From Sympetrum striolatum (lineage: Eukaryota; Arthropoda; Insecta; Odonata; Libellulidae), in assembly GCA_947579665.1 (NCBI GenBank), contig OX388352.1, positions 33,164,216-33,228,215 of the forward strand: DNA of 64,000 bases, in the 5' to 3' direction. The first letter of the stretch is position 1, and each line of letters begins with the position of its first letter. The position numbers and the translations under genes are program-made. Shown here one piece after another: positions 36,483-49,200 of the stretch. The notes under the pieces were generated by a model that was given only the letters and a program-made list of their open reading frames with translations, did not search any database and had not been told where the DNA came from.

Positions 36483-38890
36483 TAGTCAGTAATCTGGATA
36501 ATCTGTCATAAGGTTGCAGTCAGACAGTTGCCTATATTGTACCGGCGCCTTATTTGTACCACTTCCGTAAAATGGAAAAGTTTCGTTACTTTCGAGATTT
36601 GTCGTGCGTAACAGCGTAACGTGGACACCAGTTTCCTAATTTTCACCCCTTGCAGATATTTAAAAATACAGAAACATTTTTCTTATAATGGAGTGTTTTT
36701 GAACATTTTATCATTGGATTCTATGCAATACTTCACAAGGAACAAAAAAATAGTTTCAATCACTGTGTAACTTACAATTTGAGCTATATAAAATTAATGT
36801 AAAAGGTTTTACAATATTGGGAACTCTCCCCTATTACTACATACATTCTAGTATTCCTCTAATCAGCCGAGTTCGATTCAGACACTGGTATCGAGAATTC
36901 ATAAATAGTTCCTGAAAAGCTTCCCCGAGGAATTTTTACTCGATGTGCATTACTTAACCTCCAACATTACACTTCCTATCGTACTTCCGTTATGGTAAAT
37001 CAATCTTGCGCCTCGGATTTCTTGTAGATAAGGGTTGGACAAAGATATGTGGATAAGTGAAAGGTTAGAGAAGATGTTTCGGTCAGAGAATGATGGTGGC
37101 TACTGACTGTAGATACTGGTTGAATTCCCTTTCCGTATTCTAAGGAGAAATAAAAACTATTTCTTGATTATAACTTTCCTCGGAAGCCTAAATTAACATC
37201 GAAGAATATTATTAGTTTCCGTCACTTCCATCTACACTAACTATATAAATGGTGTATATTGCATTTGTCTTTCGGTGAAGGACAGAGGAAAATATATTTT
37301 TCATTCGCTTTTGTCTTAATCTTGTTCCCAGCTGAGATTTTATGAAATGAGATTAAATAATCTTATTCGTTCTGCTCATTCCCCTTTAAATACTAGGTGA
37401 AGTGTAGCTTAATGTTGAACTTAGGTTCAACTTGCTCAAAAATATTGAGATAGTATTTTCCTTCTCAGAATATGCTAAGGTTACTATGCGTCCACCATGA
37501 CCCATAGGACATTCAGATACCACGCATAAAATCGGTAAGATGGATGCATGCTGCATGTGGATGTAAACCAGATTTATTTCTTTAGTAAATTTTCATTGAG
37601 CTTCGAACCATATTTTTTCTTTCAGATATCTCGTTTCCACCGAATAAGTTCAATTCGAACTTAGTTAAAATTCCGGTCTAGCTCCGCCAGTTCCCTTCAA
37701 ATCGGCTTGAATTGTTTTAATCGTTTTCTCGCTCCTACTAGTCAATGTCAACCCTATAAAACTTGTTAATTGCGTATTCATTTCTATAATATTATACTAC
37801 ATAAAATTCTTGGTTAAAAGATTTAAATTTCCTCCCCTATTTCTCTAATATAAAATTGATGTTACGCCTACTTTCGAAGCGAAGCGATGATGAAAATAGG
37901 ATCGGTTCAGGCTCAATTTTTTTCAATCCGCATTCGTATTTCTGTTCGGAAAATAAAATGCTATTTTATTTATCGAGAATTGAAGGCATTCTGAAAAAGA
38001 GACCGTTTTATAATTGATAGACGAGGAGTATTCAAAGAGATGGTATCAGACAGGCTGTTGTGGATGGGACCCGAAAATAGTTAAGTGATAGTGGATATTG
38101 GGAATCAACCTTGTCGTTGATAGTGCTACATAAAAAATTAATGTCGGAGAAGGTATGAGAGGCTTTAATGGGAAAGAGATTAAGTTGATTTAGAGCATGA
38201 TTCTTTGACATACTCCTATGAGACGATAACGATCTCTTTACGAAAATCGGTTCGATGCCCATAATCGTTATCTAAGATCTCAGCCTAGCGGAAACTCTAG
38301 GAGAGATAGTTATAAATCCTGGCAACAACAGGATGCTATCGAACGATGGATAAGTCCGCTAGAAAACAAAGCGTTGCACACGATAATAATCCCTATCCGT
38401 AGGATAAATAATTGGACCAAAATAGTTCCGTTTAGGTTAGGGCTTCAGTTTACCCACACATCGGTCTCGGAAGAGGCCCGTTCGAAGGTTCGAGGCAACA
38501 CATTCGCTCCCTCCCTCACACGTCGTAAATTCCTTACATAAAACGAACGTATTTAAAACTCCGGCGTCTGCGTCGCCCGATCTCCACTATATGACGCTTG
38601 AGATATTCGAAGAGTGCGAAAATCAGCACATTTTCGACAAGAGAGTTTGTAAAGTAATCACACCAACATTTGTTTGTACTACAGATGAATTTTTGGGCCC
38701 ATTTTTTCACCTAAGTCTTGGCACATTCCAAATATTAGCTGTTGAGATAATATTTTGTTTCCAAGTACAGTCAAAAGTTTAATTAATCTAAACGAAGCGA
38801 CGATAATGTATTTAACCACAAAAGAAAAGAAAATTATCTAATTATATTACTTGGTGGATGTCTAAAATAAAGTTAAGATAATTCTATGGG

Positions 38891-39015
38891 GGCTCCCAGA
38901 TAGTCATGCGGACAGCGCGTTCGCTTTTGGTGAAAGCGGTCCCGGGTTCCATTCCCGGGGGAGCCAATGTGCGAAATGACCTCAGCTGTCGAAGCACTTT
39001 TAACAGTACTACTAC
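38891..39015 (+). mobile_element. tRNA-like SINE, family B, copy 1
   Basis: Bases 38891-38966 fold as an almost complete 76-nt tRNA. The acceptor stem GGCTCCC pairs perfectly with GGGAGCC (38959-38965). The T arm is CCGGG-TTCCATT-CCCGG. The anticodon arm CGCTT-TTGGTGA-AAGCG gives GGT in the anticodon position. The A box is degenerate (TAGTCATGCGG). A shared tail follows (ATGTGCGAAATGACCTCAGC, then CGAAGCACTTTTAACAGTAC) and ends in TACTAC-type repeats. Two further good copies (42953-43075, 44790-44902) with the same tail show it is a SINE and not a stand-alone tRNA gene. Confidence 0.8.
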
Positions 39016-39121
39016 TCCTACTCGAAGTTAAGATAATTCAATGATAAGATAGAGAAATGAATGAAATAAATAATTTAATGTTGGCTATAGTCGATTTGTT
39101 CTTGTAATGGCTAACTATAGT

Positions 39122-39195
39122 TATACTATACTATACTATACTATACTATACGCAGTATACTATAACTAAAACTGCGGTATATAACTATATACTGC
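39122..39195. repeat. ACTAT pentanucleotide microsatellite with inverted flank
   Basis: Six or so ACTAT units (39122-39151) are followed by TATA- and CAGT-rich sequence that can fold back on the array (GCAGTATAC...GTATATAAC...CTGCAGT). Confidence 0.85.
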
Positions 39196-40834
39196 AGTAA
39201 CTGATGGGGACGAATAATTGTAAAAAAACTACCGGTTATCAAGAGATCTGTCGGTAGGGTTAATGAAACCATTACTTTGCTCTAATTAGACCCGATTTAG
39301 AATACATACGCAGTTTACAGGACCCAATAAAGCAGCATTTCCCTGTGCATAAAAAAATCAGGTACAGCAAGAGAAAATAAGGATGTAGAAGCTAGAACAA
39401 ATTCCTTCAAAGATTCATTTTTCCGTGAACAATACGTGGCAGTATTCCAGAGAAACTGATTAATGGCCACGCTCCCCTCCCAACACGTAGCGGCGGGTTT
39501 GTGGGTACATATAAAAATGGAGGTTTGAAGTTAATGTGACATTAGCAATGAACTGCAGAAAATCTGGGAGTTACGATGACATCTCTAAGAACAGAGCGAG
39601 AGAAAATGTTGTATTTTATAAGTTTGAGGAAACTATTGCTCCAATCTCCGTACGCGGAATTTGTAAAATACTCAAGACCTTTCAGTAAAAGGTGGCTGAA
39701 ATTGAAGGTGAAAAATTTTACCATCAGAAATGAAGAAATAAAAACTAATCACGTATACTGTGGAACGTAAAACGAGAGAATGCCGACCGAATGGGATGAG
39801 TCACGTTTTACAGATGCATAAATCTTGAGTGCCTAAACAATTACAAAGTATAAAACGATAGGAAAATGAAGAGGTTGAATACCGAGGAGGAAATGGCTGG
39901 AGATATTTAAAGACGGAAAGGGCAAATAGCCTCATCCTAGGGAAGAAGAAGAAAACAATCAAAGCATCCGCTCCTTAAAGAAAATGAAAATTCTACGAGA
40001 TTCGAATTCCAATCAAATTTTGTTTACAAGCTGCAGAAGATATTTATCGACCCTGAGACTGAGACACAAAACAGACGAGCCCTTGAAATGAATTTTAAAT
40101 TTCTAAAAGTAAGAATGAGAGGTATTTCATTGAAATATTAAGCAGTTGTTAGATGTTTCTTGATCTTCGTTTCTAAGTTATTCATGCAGTGTAAACTGTT
40201 GACTAGGGCACTATCTGTAAAGATACAAATACAAATTTGAGAGAGCAAATATTGCAAGAGAATAAGTAAGTATTCTGTTCGAGTGTGTTAAATGCATGGG
40301 TTTCTGTATATTTTATCTACGGTAAATAAATAGATTATATGTATTTAAATTATTACCGTATTCAAGGTAGATTAGGCTAGGCATCCAGATAACCATCCTA
40401 AAAATTGTTTTCCTACAACGAAATCATACCCAAGGTTCAACAGATCCTTATTCCTTCCATTAATTATAGCCAAGAGCACTGAAGAGGGAATGAGACTTGC
40501 TAGGCTATACGAGGAGTGAGGTAATTTTACCTCCCACGCTTCACTAAGCGGGAATGCTTTTAGAAGAGAAAGTCGATATAAGCGCATCACAATGATTCTA
40601 GAAGCAACACATTACAAAATTTAAAATAGGGAGTGATCTTGCTGAATGTAATAATTCGCAGTTACTTATACCTCCGTAATTTACATATTATTGCAGCCAT
40701 AAAAATAAGAAGAAAGCAGTTTTATTAAACGAAAAAATCTATTTTTCTCAATTTTACACCGAAAGACGAATTCCATTCAGAGTAAGATATTTAAAATTAA
40801 TATGAGAATGCTGGACTTCGTGGAATGCCATGAA

Positions 40835-40939
40835 AACTGAATGAGGAAACTAAATTGTCATTATCAATGATGATGGCCGAAACCGGTCGAAAGAAAAATA
40901 TATTGTGGAATATACAAAGTTTAGTTTCCTCATTCAGTT
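40835..40939. repeat. Hairpin: 20-bp perfect inverted repeat, 65-nt loop
   Basis: AACTGAATGAGGAAACTAAA (40835-40854) pairs perfectly with 40920-40939. The loop contains GATGATGGCCGAAACCGG, and a related GGTTGAAACCGGTTG lies at about 35033. The GAAACCGGT core recurs in dispersed repeats of many animals, so a small foldback repeat is likely. Confidence 0.7.
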
Positions 40940-42430
40940 AGTAAAATATTTTATTCGTCGATACGAGGTATCAGTAAAATAATATTTAAATAAATACAAA
41001 AGCGGGACAATTCAGGGCACACTGAGCATTGAGGCTGCCACCTGATGACAGAGAAATAGCTGTTATGTTTCCAAATAATTAAATAAACCTTCACCATTAG
41101 CCTTCTAAAAATACGTTCAGCTTACATTTAATAGGAATCCTATTTTAATCAATTAAAATTGTTATTATAAAAATTATTCCTATGTTTAACATTTGCATAT
41201 TTACAAGGCAATTAGCAAATAAGGCACAGTCTCTCAAAGATGCAATTTTCAATCCGTCTCTTTGAGGTAAAATCCGCTTTTCTAGGTGTTAAGGACCTTG
41301 TTAGCAAATAATTCATCACAAAAGGAAATACCTTATGTTAAACGATAATATTCCATCGTTTACGATTTTATTTGATTCTTATAGTGTAACGTTAATGAAT
41401 AGTACATTTAAAACATAAAAAAGTCTCTCATGGCGTAATCCAAGAGCAATAGGCCTGAACAGGTGGTTACAACTGAAAGAGTGGGAAAGGTTTCAATTCA
41501 GTACTGCCGTGATTTCTAATGAACGAAAAGTTGCATTTGGCATATGAATCTTCTCCTAATACCTCCTTAACCATTTCAATGAGATAAAAATCTTGTATAA
41601 CTGCTCATAGCATAACGTTATAATAACCAAATATTGCGTTTTTGTAGAGATAGAAAGATGAGAAGTTTTATTTCAAAATACTATCATAGATCTGTGATCG
41701 TTTCCCAACTTGCCTATCACGAGGCGGTAGGAATAACACAAAGCAAAACAAAGAGGATAAACTCATGTTATTCAAGAGCAGTCACGTAACACCTCCAAAC
41801 CTTAAAGACATCTGGCAAGTGTTCCTCTCCTTTAAATTCCCAATGCAATACTCTTGCATGTCCTATCAATATATGCATTGTCAGGTGAACGTCATGTTGC
41901 AATGGTTCTTTCAGAATCGGCCGGAGAATTTGGCCTCTCCCAATCTATCGATTATTTAGGCAGGCAGTTAATTAAAGAATAATGAACTAAGTGCTTAGTG
42001 CATTCCTCTTTGTTGTTGATCCGAGCAAATAAAAGAGACAGTGATTCAATGCGAGGGTGGTCTTGCAAAGACGAAGCATTGGTTCCAACATTGAGCAACC
42101 AGAAGCCTGACCACCAAAAGTATCGGCGGCAACTACGATCGGAATTTCAATGTTTCTAGATGTGATACCCGTTTTGTACTATTGCAAAACTTCCTGTTAC
42201 GAAAAGGATCCCCTCTAAATATAGTGCACCTATTCCGACAATGACATCAAACTGCTTTCAACGTACATCTCAAGTCCTCTGATTAATGCATGTCTACGGA
42301 GCGGGTGGATACCTAAACTTAATCCGTCAACACCTTTTTCCGCAACAGATCAGTTAAAAATAACCTTTGATGTATTCGTAAATGAATGAATGAACTTCAC
42401 CTCCAAGTGTCGACTTCCAACCAGTTTTTA

Positions 42431-42473
42431 ATTCACCCCAAATTTATCTCTTGGAGATAAATTTGGGGTGAAT
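42431..42473. repeat. Perfect 20-bp palindrome with 3-nt loop
   Basis: ATTCACCCCAAATTTATCTC (42431-42450) is followed by TTG and then its exact complement (42454-42473). Pairing stops abruptly at both outer ends. A stem this long and exact with so short a loop is characteristic of template switching at a replication fork. No transposon ends or target duplication are visible. Confidence 0.9.
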
Positions 42474-42952
42474 AATCTCTACCTTACGTACCGACTTCCT
42501 TTGAAACTAAAATTAGGGTTCAGAGGTATTTGAGCTTTTCCATATTGCTGCACCAATGAATATATAAATAGCGATCAATCATTCAAGTTATTAATCCAGT
42601 TATTATTGTTTCATATATATATTTTCTAAGCTATCATCAAAAGAATGTATTCACGTTTATGACGTAGAGGAATTAAATAAAGGGAGAATAAGACACCATT
42701 CTTCAAAATTTAACCAATTATAGCTTAATTAAGGCAACGTGAATTTAGAAGTTCTTGTAATATTGAAAATTGTTCTCAAAATTGAAAACTAGATTTTACT
42801 TAGAAAAGACCTTAAATTAACGAAAGAAAAGAGACATACAAGTACTTTTTCCACAGTTTTATTCTTAAAAATAGGTAAATTAAGTACTATAGTATATAGT
42901 ATACTATTATAACAAGTCTGTGTCAGTTTTTGTGAACTTAAATTACCATGAG

Positions 42953-43075
42953 GGCTCTCGGATAGCTATATGGGCAGCGTGTTCTGCTTCGATCAAATGG
43001 TTCGAATCCCGATGGGAGTCAATGTGCCAACTAACCTTAGCTGTCAAAGTTAACAAGACAAGTGCTACTACAAAT
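42953..43075 (+). mobile_element. tRNA-like SINE, family B, copy 2
   Basis: Diverged copy: GGCTCTCGGATAGC at the head, the B box GGTTCGAATCCC and GGGAGTC closing the acceptor stem. The tail then contains TTAGCTGTCAAAG and ends in GCTACTAC. The anticodon region is altered. Confidence 0.75.
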
Positions 43076-43443
43076 TACGAAGAATTTGAGTGAATAAGTG
43101 AGCATACTATAGAGTAGGAGCATTTCTGAAGTGCTGCATAATTGTTTTGGATGAAATAGATACTATACAGCCATAAATGTAAGCCATTTAACATTTAATA
43201 ATACATTTAAGCTATACATAGAGTCATTATCATTATTTTTACGAGGATATACGTATAATCTGTAACGTTTAACACTCTCATAATCGGCGATAGTTCCTAC
43301 TCGAATTTATTCTTATTCCGAAGCAAACGATAAATTATGGGAATAGACGAGAGAGGTGGTCAAAAAAGTACGATATAGCTGTTCTCTAATCAATGTAAAG
43401 GTAGCCGTCGATTTCAATCCAACGATCAAATAAAGTTGGACCA

Positions 43444-43525
43444 TCGTAATCAAACACTTAGTAACTTCCACAGTTTTAAATAAATATAAATAAAATTGTG
43501 GAAGTTACTAAGTGTTTGATTACGA
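43444..43525. repeat. Perfect 29-bp inverted repeat with 24-nt loop
   Basis: The arm 43444-43472, beginning TCGTAATCAAACACTTAG, pairs without a mismatch with 43497-43525. The loop is A/T-rich (43473-43496). The perfect match implies a recent origin by local template switching. Alternatively it could be a structured RNA precursor. It lies 1 kb from the perfect hairpin at 42431. Confidence 0.9.
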
Positions 43526-43769
43526 CGGTTTATACGAAATTCCACAAAGTGAGGATAGAACATATTGATTATAAAATAAAGTTGGCTTTTTCGCGATATT
43601 AAGTGCGCTATATGATGCATTCATACAGTCTTGCTGGCAATTTTGGGAACATATTTTTAGAACATCGAAGTAGCTGAAGAAACCATTGCCCCAGGATCCC
43701 CGCCATTTTCAAAAATAATTTTCGAAAAAATGTAGAACTTTTAATTGGAGGAACATCCATGATTATATA

Positions 43770-44460
43770 AGAATGTCCATGAGAATTACGCTTGGTGAGC
43801 GCTACAAATTATTTTATTATTTTGCACGTACGTTTTCTATACATAGCAATAACATCCGCGGGGTAAACCTAGTGACAGTAGAATCGGTAAAATATCTTGG
43901 AGTAACTCTCACAAATCATTTATCATGCACTGCCCACATCCAAAATATACGTGGAAACGCACTTAAGAAACACGGCTTCGTTAAAAGAATAATTCAAAGA
44001 AGCGAAAAAAAAGTTCGCGAGCGATGTTACTTAGCGTTAGTTATATAGGCTTCACCTTGGGTACCCTGCAGAACAATGTTATATTCGGGATATAGAAATA
44101 GTACGACGAAAGGCGATACGATTTGTTAAGGATTGCTACGATAAAACAGTGAATGTTGCACAGGTAATACAGGATACGGGATGGGAGTCATTAGAAGATA
44201 AAAGAATAATTCAAAGGATAAATTTATTAAAAAGTTCGGAGAAATTACGTTCTCAGAAGATGTAACCAATTTAATGCGACCTACCTGTTATATGGGCCGT
44301 TCTGATACTGCGAGGAAGATTTCGGGAATAGATGCTAGAACGAATAGTTTCAAGAATTTATTTTTTTCCGCTAACGATACGCGAAAGCAATCGATTAGGA
44401 AAATAGAGTCAAGGTTTACGCCCTTGCCTTAGGCCGAAAGGCGGCTTGCAGGGAACTTAC
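43770..44460 (+). mobile_element. LINE 3' end, 5'-truncated
   Basis: The plus strand encodes VESVKYLGVTLTNHLSCTAH and GNALKKHGFVKRIIQRSEKK up to a stop near 44048. After a frame break come RRKAIRFVKDCYDKTVNVAQ (about 44105-44165), an MRPTCYMGRSDTARKI-type segment and the terminal SANDTRKQS region. The GC-rich hairpin tail appears on this strand at about 44428-44455. Same family as 25985 and 36203. Confidence 0.8.
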
Positions 44461-44789
44461 ATAGACATTATTGTATAGTCACAAATTTTAAAAAGGACAT
44501 AAAAAATTAAAAGTTTGGCAACAAATAGCAACAATACATACGTAGAGGTAATTGAAAATGTATGATATTGATATAGCTTCTTCATTATTTAATTATATCT
44601 TTCAAGTTTCGGTCAACGGTGCTACTAGCTACCATATAAATTTCTTTATTATGTAAAAGAATACGAATTCACTATTAAAATTCACCTTTGATGGACAAAC
44701 TACAGAGCCCAAATGATATTTGATTTATCTGTTTCAGATATTGTAAAATGATACGAAAAACGATTAATTGGCAGTAATATTAGTATTGT

Positions 44790-44902
44790 TAAAAGTGCTT
44801 CGGCAGATTAGATCTTTCACACATGGACTCCCACAGGGAATTGAACCCGAGACCGCTTTCACCAAAGCCGAACGCGTTGCCCACTTGGATATCCGGGAGA
44901 CC
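44790..44902 (-). mobile_element. tRNA-like SINE, family B, copy 3
   Basis: On the minus strand the head has a good A box (TATCCAAGTGG) and B box (GGGTTCAATTCCC). The anticodon arm CTTTGGTGAAAG is as in copy 1, and the tail has CTGCCGAAGCACTTTTAACA. It lies directly downstream of a LINE 3' end (43770-44460). Confidence 0.78.
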
Positions 44903-45839
44903 AACGATTAATTTTCCCTATTTTGACACAGGTACCTTCATAAAAAGCAAAACTCATATTGCCAAGAATTCAATTTAATATTTTAAGGGCTTAAATGTGA
45001 ATGCTTCAATAGAGATACACATCAAAGCATGTTTATACGTAGCTGCCATTTTCATTTCCATCTCGTTCAAAATATTGACATTTCTCGAGAATGTTTTGAA
45101 TAATACGTGGTCTCATTGCGAGAAGAAATTCCTAACAAAAAACCAACTGTTACGAATAGGCTGCAGGGGGAACAATTGGGGAAGGCTTGGGAATGTCGTT
45201 CCTCAGGAAAATCCAAAATAAACGAGAGAAAAGGCAAAGCTTAGAAGTATTTTTAAGAAGCACTCATAAATACGAAGCGGTTTTAATAGTGCACGCGTCT
45301 TCTAAAATTATAATATTAGATACCTAATTATTACGAAAAGAAATTCCAGTGCGTGATAACATTTTCGGTTGTTTACAGGGTTTAAATATCTGGCTTTTTA
45401 ACATACTACCGTTGCCAAATTCCAGTTTATTAAAAACAGCACGTGAAGAAATAGGCCAGTGTATTTAAGCACTCTGTACTGTAAACTTCCCGCTATCTTA
45501 TTGTCATGAATGAAAATGAAAAGAACAGAGTTAATAGAAGCCATTGAACGAACGAGGAAACATTTCTCTTCCAACGGATGAAATATTTTGAAAGTCGAAC
45601 ACATATCTGGCCAAACAAATGCATGATCGATACTATAACTTATCTGCTACAAAATTCACTTAAGAAGCGAAAATTCTATTAAAAGCCACTAACTGTTAAA
45701 GGTTACAGCAAGTGCTAAAAACAATATGCTTCATTTGAATAAAATTTCTTCATCATTTAACTAAAAGCATGGGTCTATTAGCTGTCTGCGATCGTTTATG
45801 TTAATCCCCTTCCAACTCTTTAATTTCATGGAATGATCA

Positions 45840-46230
45840 CACAATTCAGCCATTACAGCATCCCAAAGCATTGGTATACTGGTATTCCTCCCGTTTTCTG
45901 GTCTAAGATTTTATCTACAAAAATGTTATTCAACAGCTCGGCGTGTCTTATCAAATGGCCAATAAGCTTCGATTTCCTCCTTTTATTGTATTTAATAGGG
46001 TTTTGCTTACCCTTAATTCGTTCAACACTCGCTCGTTTGATTTCCTTACTGTCAAACTGGTTTTAGCGATTTTCCTCCAAATCCGCATTTCAGCAGCTAG
46101 TAATTTTTCTTTTTCTTGTTTTCCTTAAGTCCTCGTCTCGCAGCCATAAGTTGAAACACTCCATATTAGTGTTTTCGCAAATCTCTTCCTTGTATCTACG
46201 GAAAGATGTTTGTTTGTTAGTAAATTTCTG
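45840..46230 (-). mobile_element. Fragment of a second LINE family
   Basis: The minus strand encodes RKRFAKTLIWSVSTYGCET, a stop, then EKEKLLAAEMRIWRKIAKTS followed by LTVRKSNERVLNE. This is the typical post-RT segment of another LINE group (pattern RK.L.K...WSV.LYG.ETW ... E..AFEM..WRR...ISW...V.NE.VL). Plus-strand frames at 45833-46128 are shadows of it. Confidence 0.75.
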
Positions 46231-46234
46231 TTTC

Positions 46235-49200
46235 TTTGAGATGCTTGTTTTGCTTAGGCTGTTCAAATGAAAGATCAGAGAGGGTATTCACTAACATTTA
46301 CTAGAGGCCACGGGAAAGTAAATTGATGCATATTTTTTCTCGACAGTCTCTGATACTCTAACAATGATTATATTACCAATTTTTCCCAAAGCCTTGCAAG
46401 TCAACTAACCTAAGGGAGTTCAAAAACTACTCCTCGAAAAAAATACTATCCAAATTTCAAAAAAGCATTTCTGTCGTCGGGAGTTAATGAAATTCAATTT
46501 TCCCAACCATTTCTATACATAACATTATTAAATTTCCTTTTATTTTCTCGGTTTTTAACGCTCGCCTTTTAGCAGTAGTTGCTTGCCTGCATCAGATTTA
46601 TGCTAAGCTAAATACAATGCTGTTGAAATCCGTAATATAGAAAATGAATGCATTTCCAATTGTTTTATCAACTGGAATCATACATTATTTCTGAAAGACT
46701 GAAATCGGTAACAAGTAAATATCTCAGAATTTATCTAGACACTAGTTCAATAAATATATTTTTAGCCTAAATTTTGTATACTTAACAAAGAAGAAGGTAA
46801 TTTAATGTTTCATCAGTCAATTAACTTACTTATTTATTATGAACTTATTTTCATCAGATTATTAACAATTGCTTGAATAGAAAAAGATAAAAACAAGATA
46901 TGCATTGATATTTAAAAATAAATACATATGTCTGATATAGGTATTGTGAAGTACATTTTTCAACCCTTACTCAGGAACTTCTTCGATTCCAATTTTTGGA
47001 TATTTGGTATTTTGGATGGAATTTGATAACTAGTTCTTTCTGGCTCGAACAATCCAATTTTCCAAATTATATAACGCTATTTTTTTCTCTAGGTTAACTG
47101 TAATGTATTAGCATCTTTCGAAATTAATGACTTTCTGTGTTTGTATGAATGTAAATGATGGCATATAGGATGTCGAATGGAAACAACTGACTATAGAGAA
47201 TACACTAGGGCAATTAATACGGTCATGTAAGGACAATTAAAACATAATTACGTAACTCGTTATTAATAGGGCTTCTAATCCATCCCTTTTACTCAACACC
47301 GTGAAACAAGATATTTGAGTCGACTTTATTCCCAAACGTGATAGTCGGAATGCGTTGTTGATACGAAAATCCCACCGCGAAAGCCAATGAATCCGCGACA
47401 AGAAAGTGATTTGGAATCCTATTTTGGTTAGAACTCCATTCCCACGGTGGAGAGCGAGACAAAACAAGTATAAAATGGCGGATCTGGCGAGCGATGTAAA
47501 CTTTAGGTGGAGATAGTGGAATGGGAGGGAGGAGCACACAAATTTCAGAAACGGTTCCTTGGCCTTTCTCTCTGGTGTTTCTCAGTGATGAGCAAATGAT
47601 TAGCAATGACAGAAAACTGCATTCATCGACAAAATTACTATGAATCGATTAGTTACTCATCGCATTCAAATTGAAATTCTGTTCACAAACACTTAATACG
47701 ACTTCTTATGGGAAATAGTGGCTTAGTTGGATTCTGCGATTGGGACAGAAACTCATATTCGTGCTGTTAATTTTTTCATCAGTTTTCTCATCAATTCTTG
47801 TATATAAATGGCGCCTTTAGTTTATTCGCAATGCGAGTATGCGTACATAAACGATCACACTGAAAGGGAAGGGAATGTGGCCGAGAAGGAGATTATTTCA
47901 AACGGTCTTAGACTCAAAATCTTAATTCCCTTTTTTTTAATTTATTTGTGGGAAATTATAAATTGCGTTTGAGGGGTTTTTGATAATAATAATAATAACG
48001 AATTTATTCAAGGACGACGTTGAGACTTGCAATACTCATCTTATATCCAACCCTTTTCATTACATAATTGAAGAAAGAGTTTTTAGGGTGGGACAAAATA
48101 AATTAAAAAAGAGGTGAATATATTGTGAGTTTACAAAACAACCTAAATCTGCACTTTGAAAAAAAATTAAAAACTTGCATGATAATGTTGGTTGGTAGGA
48201 GAAATAATGTTAACTTTTGATTCTGGAATTATCCGTTGGTAAGTATTTAATAGTAAATGGTTCTTTTTAACAGAAGGGGACAGTCAATACAGTATATTAG
48301 CATTTAATTTTTTTTGGCTGAGCTACTGTTAACCTTTATCGGTGAAATCGCCTTAAGCTATGACGAACTTACCAATACAATAATATTACTAATACAAATA
48401 CATACGTACATATGCTGGGTAAATATGTAAGATATATCTACGTAAAGGTTTTAATAATGTTGAAGAAATGATATAAAGGGGCTGCCACGTGACAATTTTC
48501 GTTCAGCACCAATAATCATAAATAATTAAATACTAGAATACATAATTATTCGAGTATTCCTTCATTTACTTTCTTGGATAATAATAAGAAGAACTTCCTC
48601 AATCTTACATTCTGCAGAGGTTGACACACTATATAATCGCAGTTTAATCACTATCGACGTGAATTGGCTCAAAACACTGGTGTTCTCAATACCACGAGAT
48701 AACAAGCGAAGCAAAACCAAGGGTTTTGTGGCATAGCCTCACGTTATGTGGTTTAGAATATATTAAAGAGCTGTGTCTTGAGTATCTTCATGTTGTTCTC
48801 TCTCGCTCGTTACATACCACCGGATTCCGGCCTTGGTGTTAATTATAAACCGTCGCTCTAAACCGAATGGTGTATGAGTCCTGCGAAAGCTGATGGCACT
48901 CCAATGCGCTGTAGGGTGAAGAAAGCCATTTCGGAAGAAATGGACTCAAAAAATTTTAGAAAAGGAGAGCACAGGATAATGACCTGTGATACTAGAACAA
49001 ACAACCTTAGGGGTCTTTTATTAAAAGTATCAGTCTGCTAAACCAAAAATCGTGCACCGCGTAAGCTACCGAAGTACATGAATTGCGAACGTTTTCAAAA
49101 TGATGGCCACCTTTAGGGTATCATTTCTTCATTTTCGCCAACAGTATTTTACAATCACTTTCTTTCATGATACTGTTTTATTTTTTTAGTTCTATAAATT

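Larger units (their letters stand above)
36490..40830. other. Unassigned DNA around SINE B copy 1 and microsatellite
   Basis: Apart from the SINE (38891) and the ACTAT array (39122), I see only short open frames without support. A GC-richer stretch lies at about 38440-38590. Confidence 0.5.

Noticed and set aside
38891..38966. A stand-alone tRNA gene, anticodon GGT
   Set aside because: The A box is poor, and two other copies in the window share both head and non-tRNA tail, which indicates a SINE.
47237..47606. Two overlapping minus-strand frames of 100 and 105 codons
   Set aside because: They overlap in different frames, share no domain with anything I know and have no supporting splice or start context; probably chance frames in a GC-richer island.
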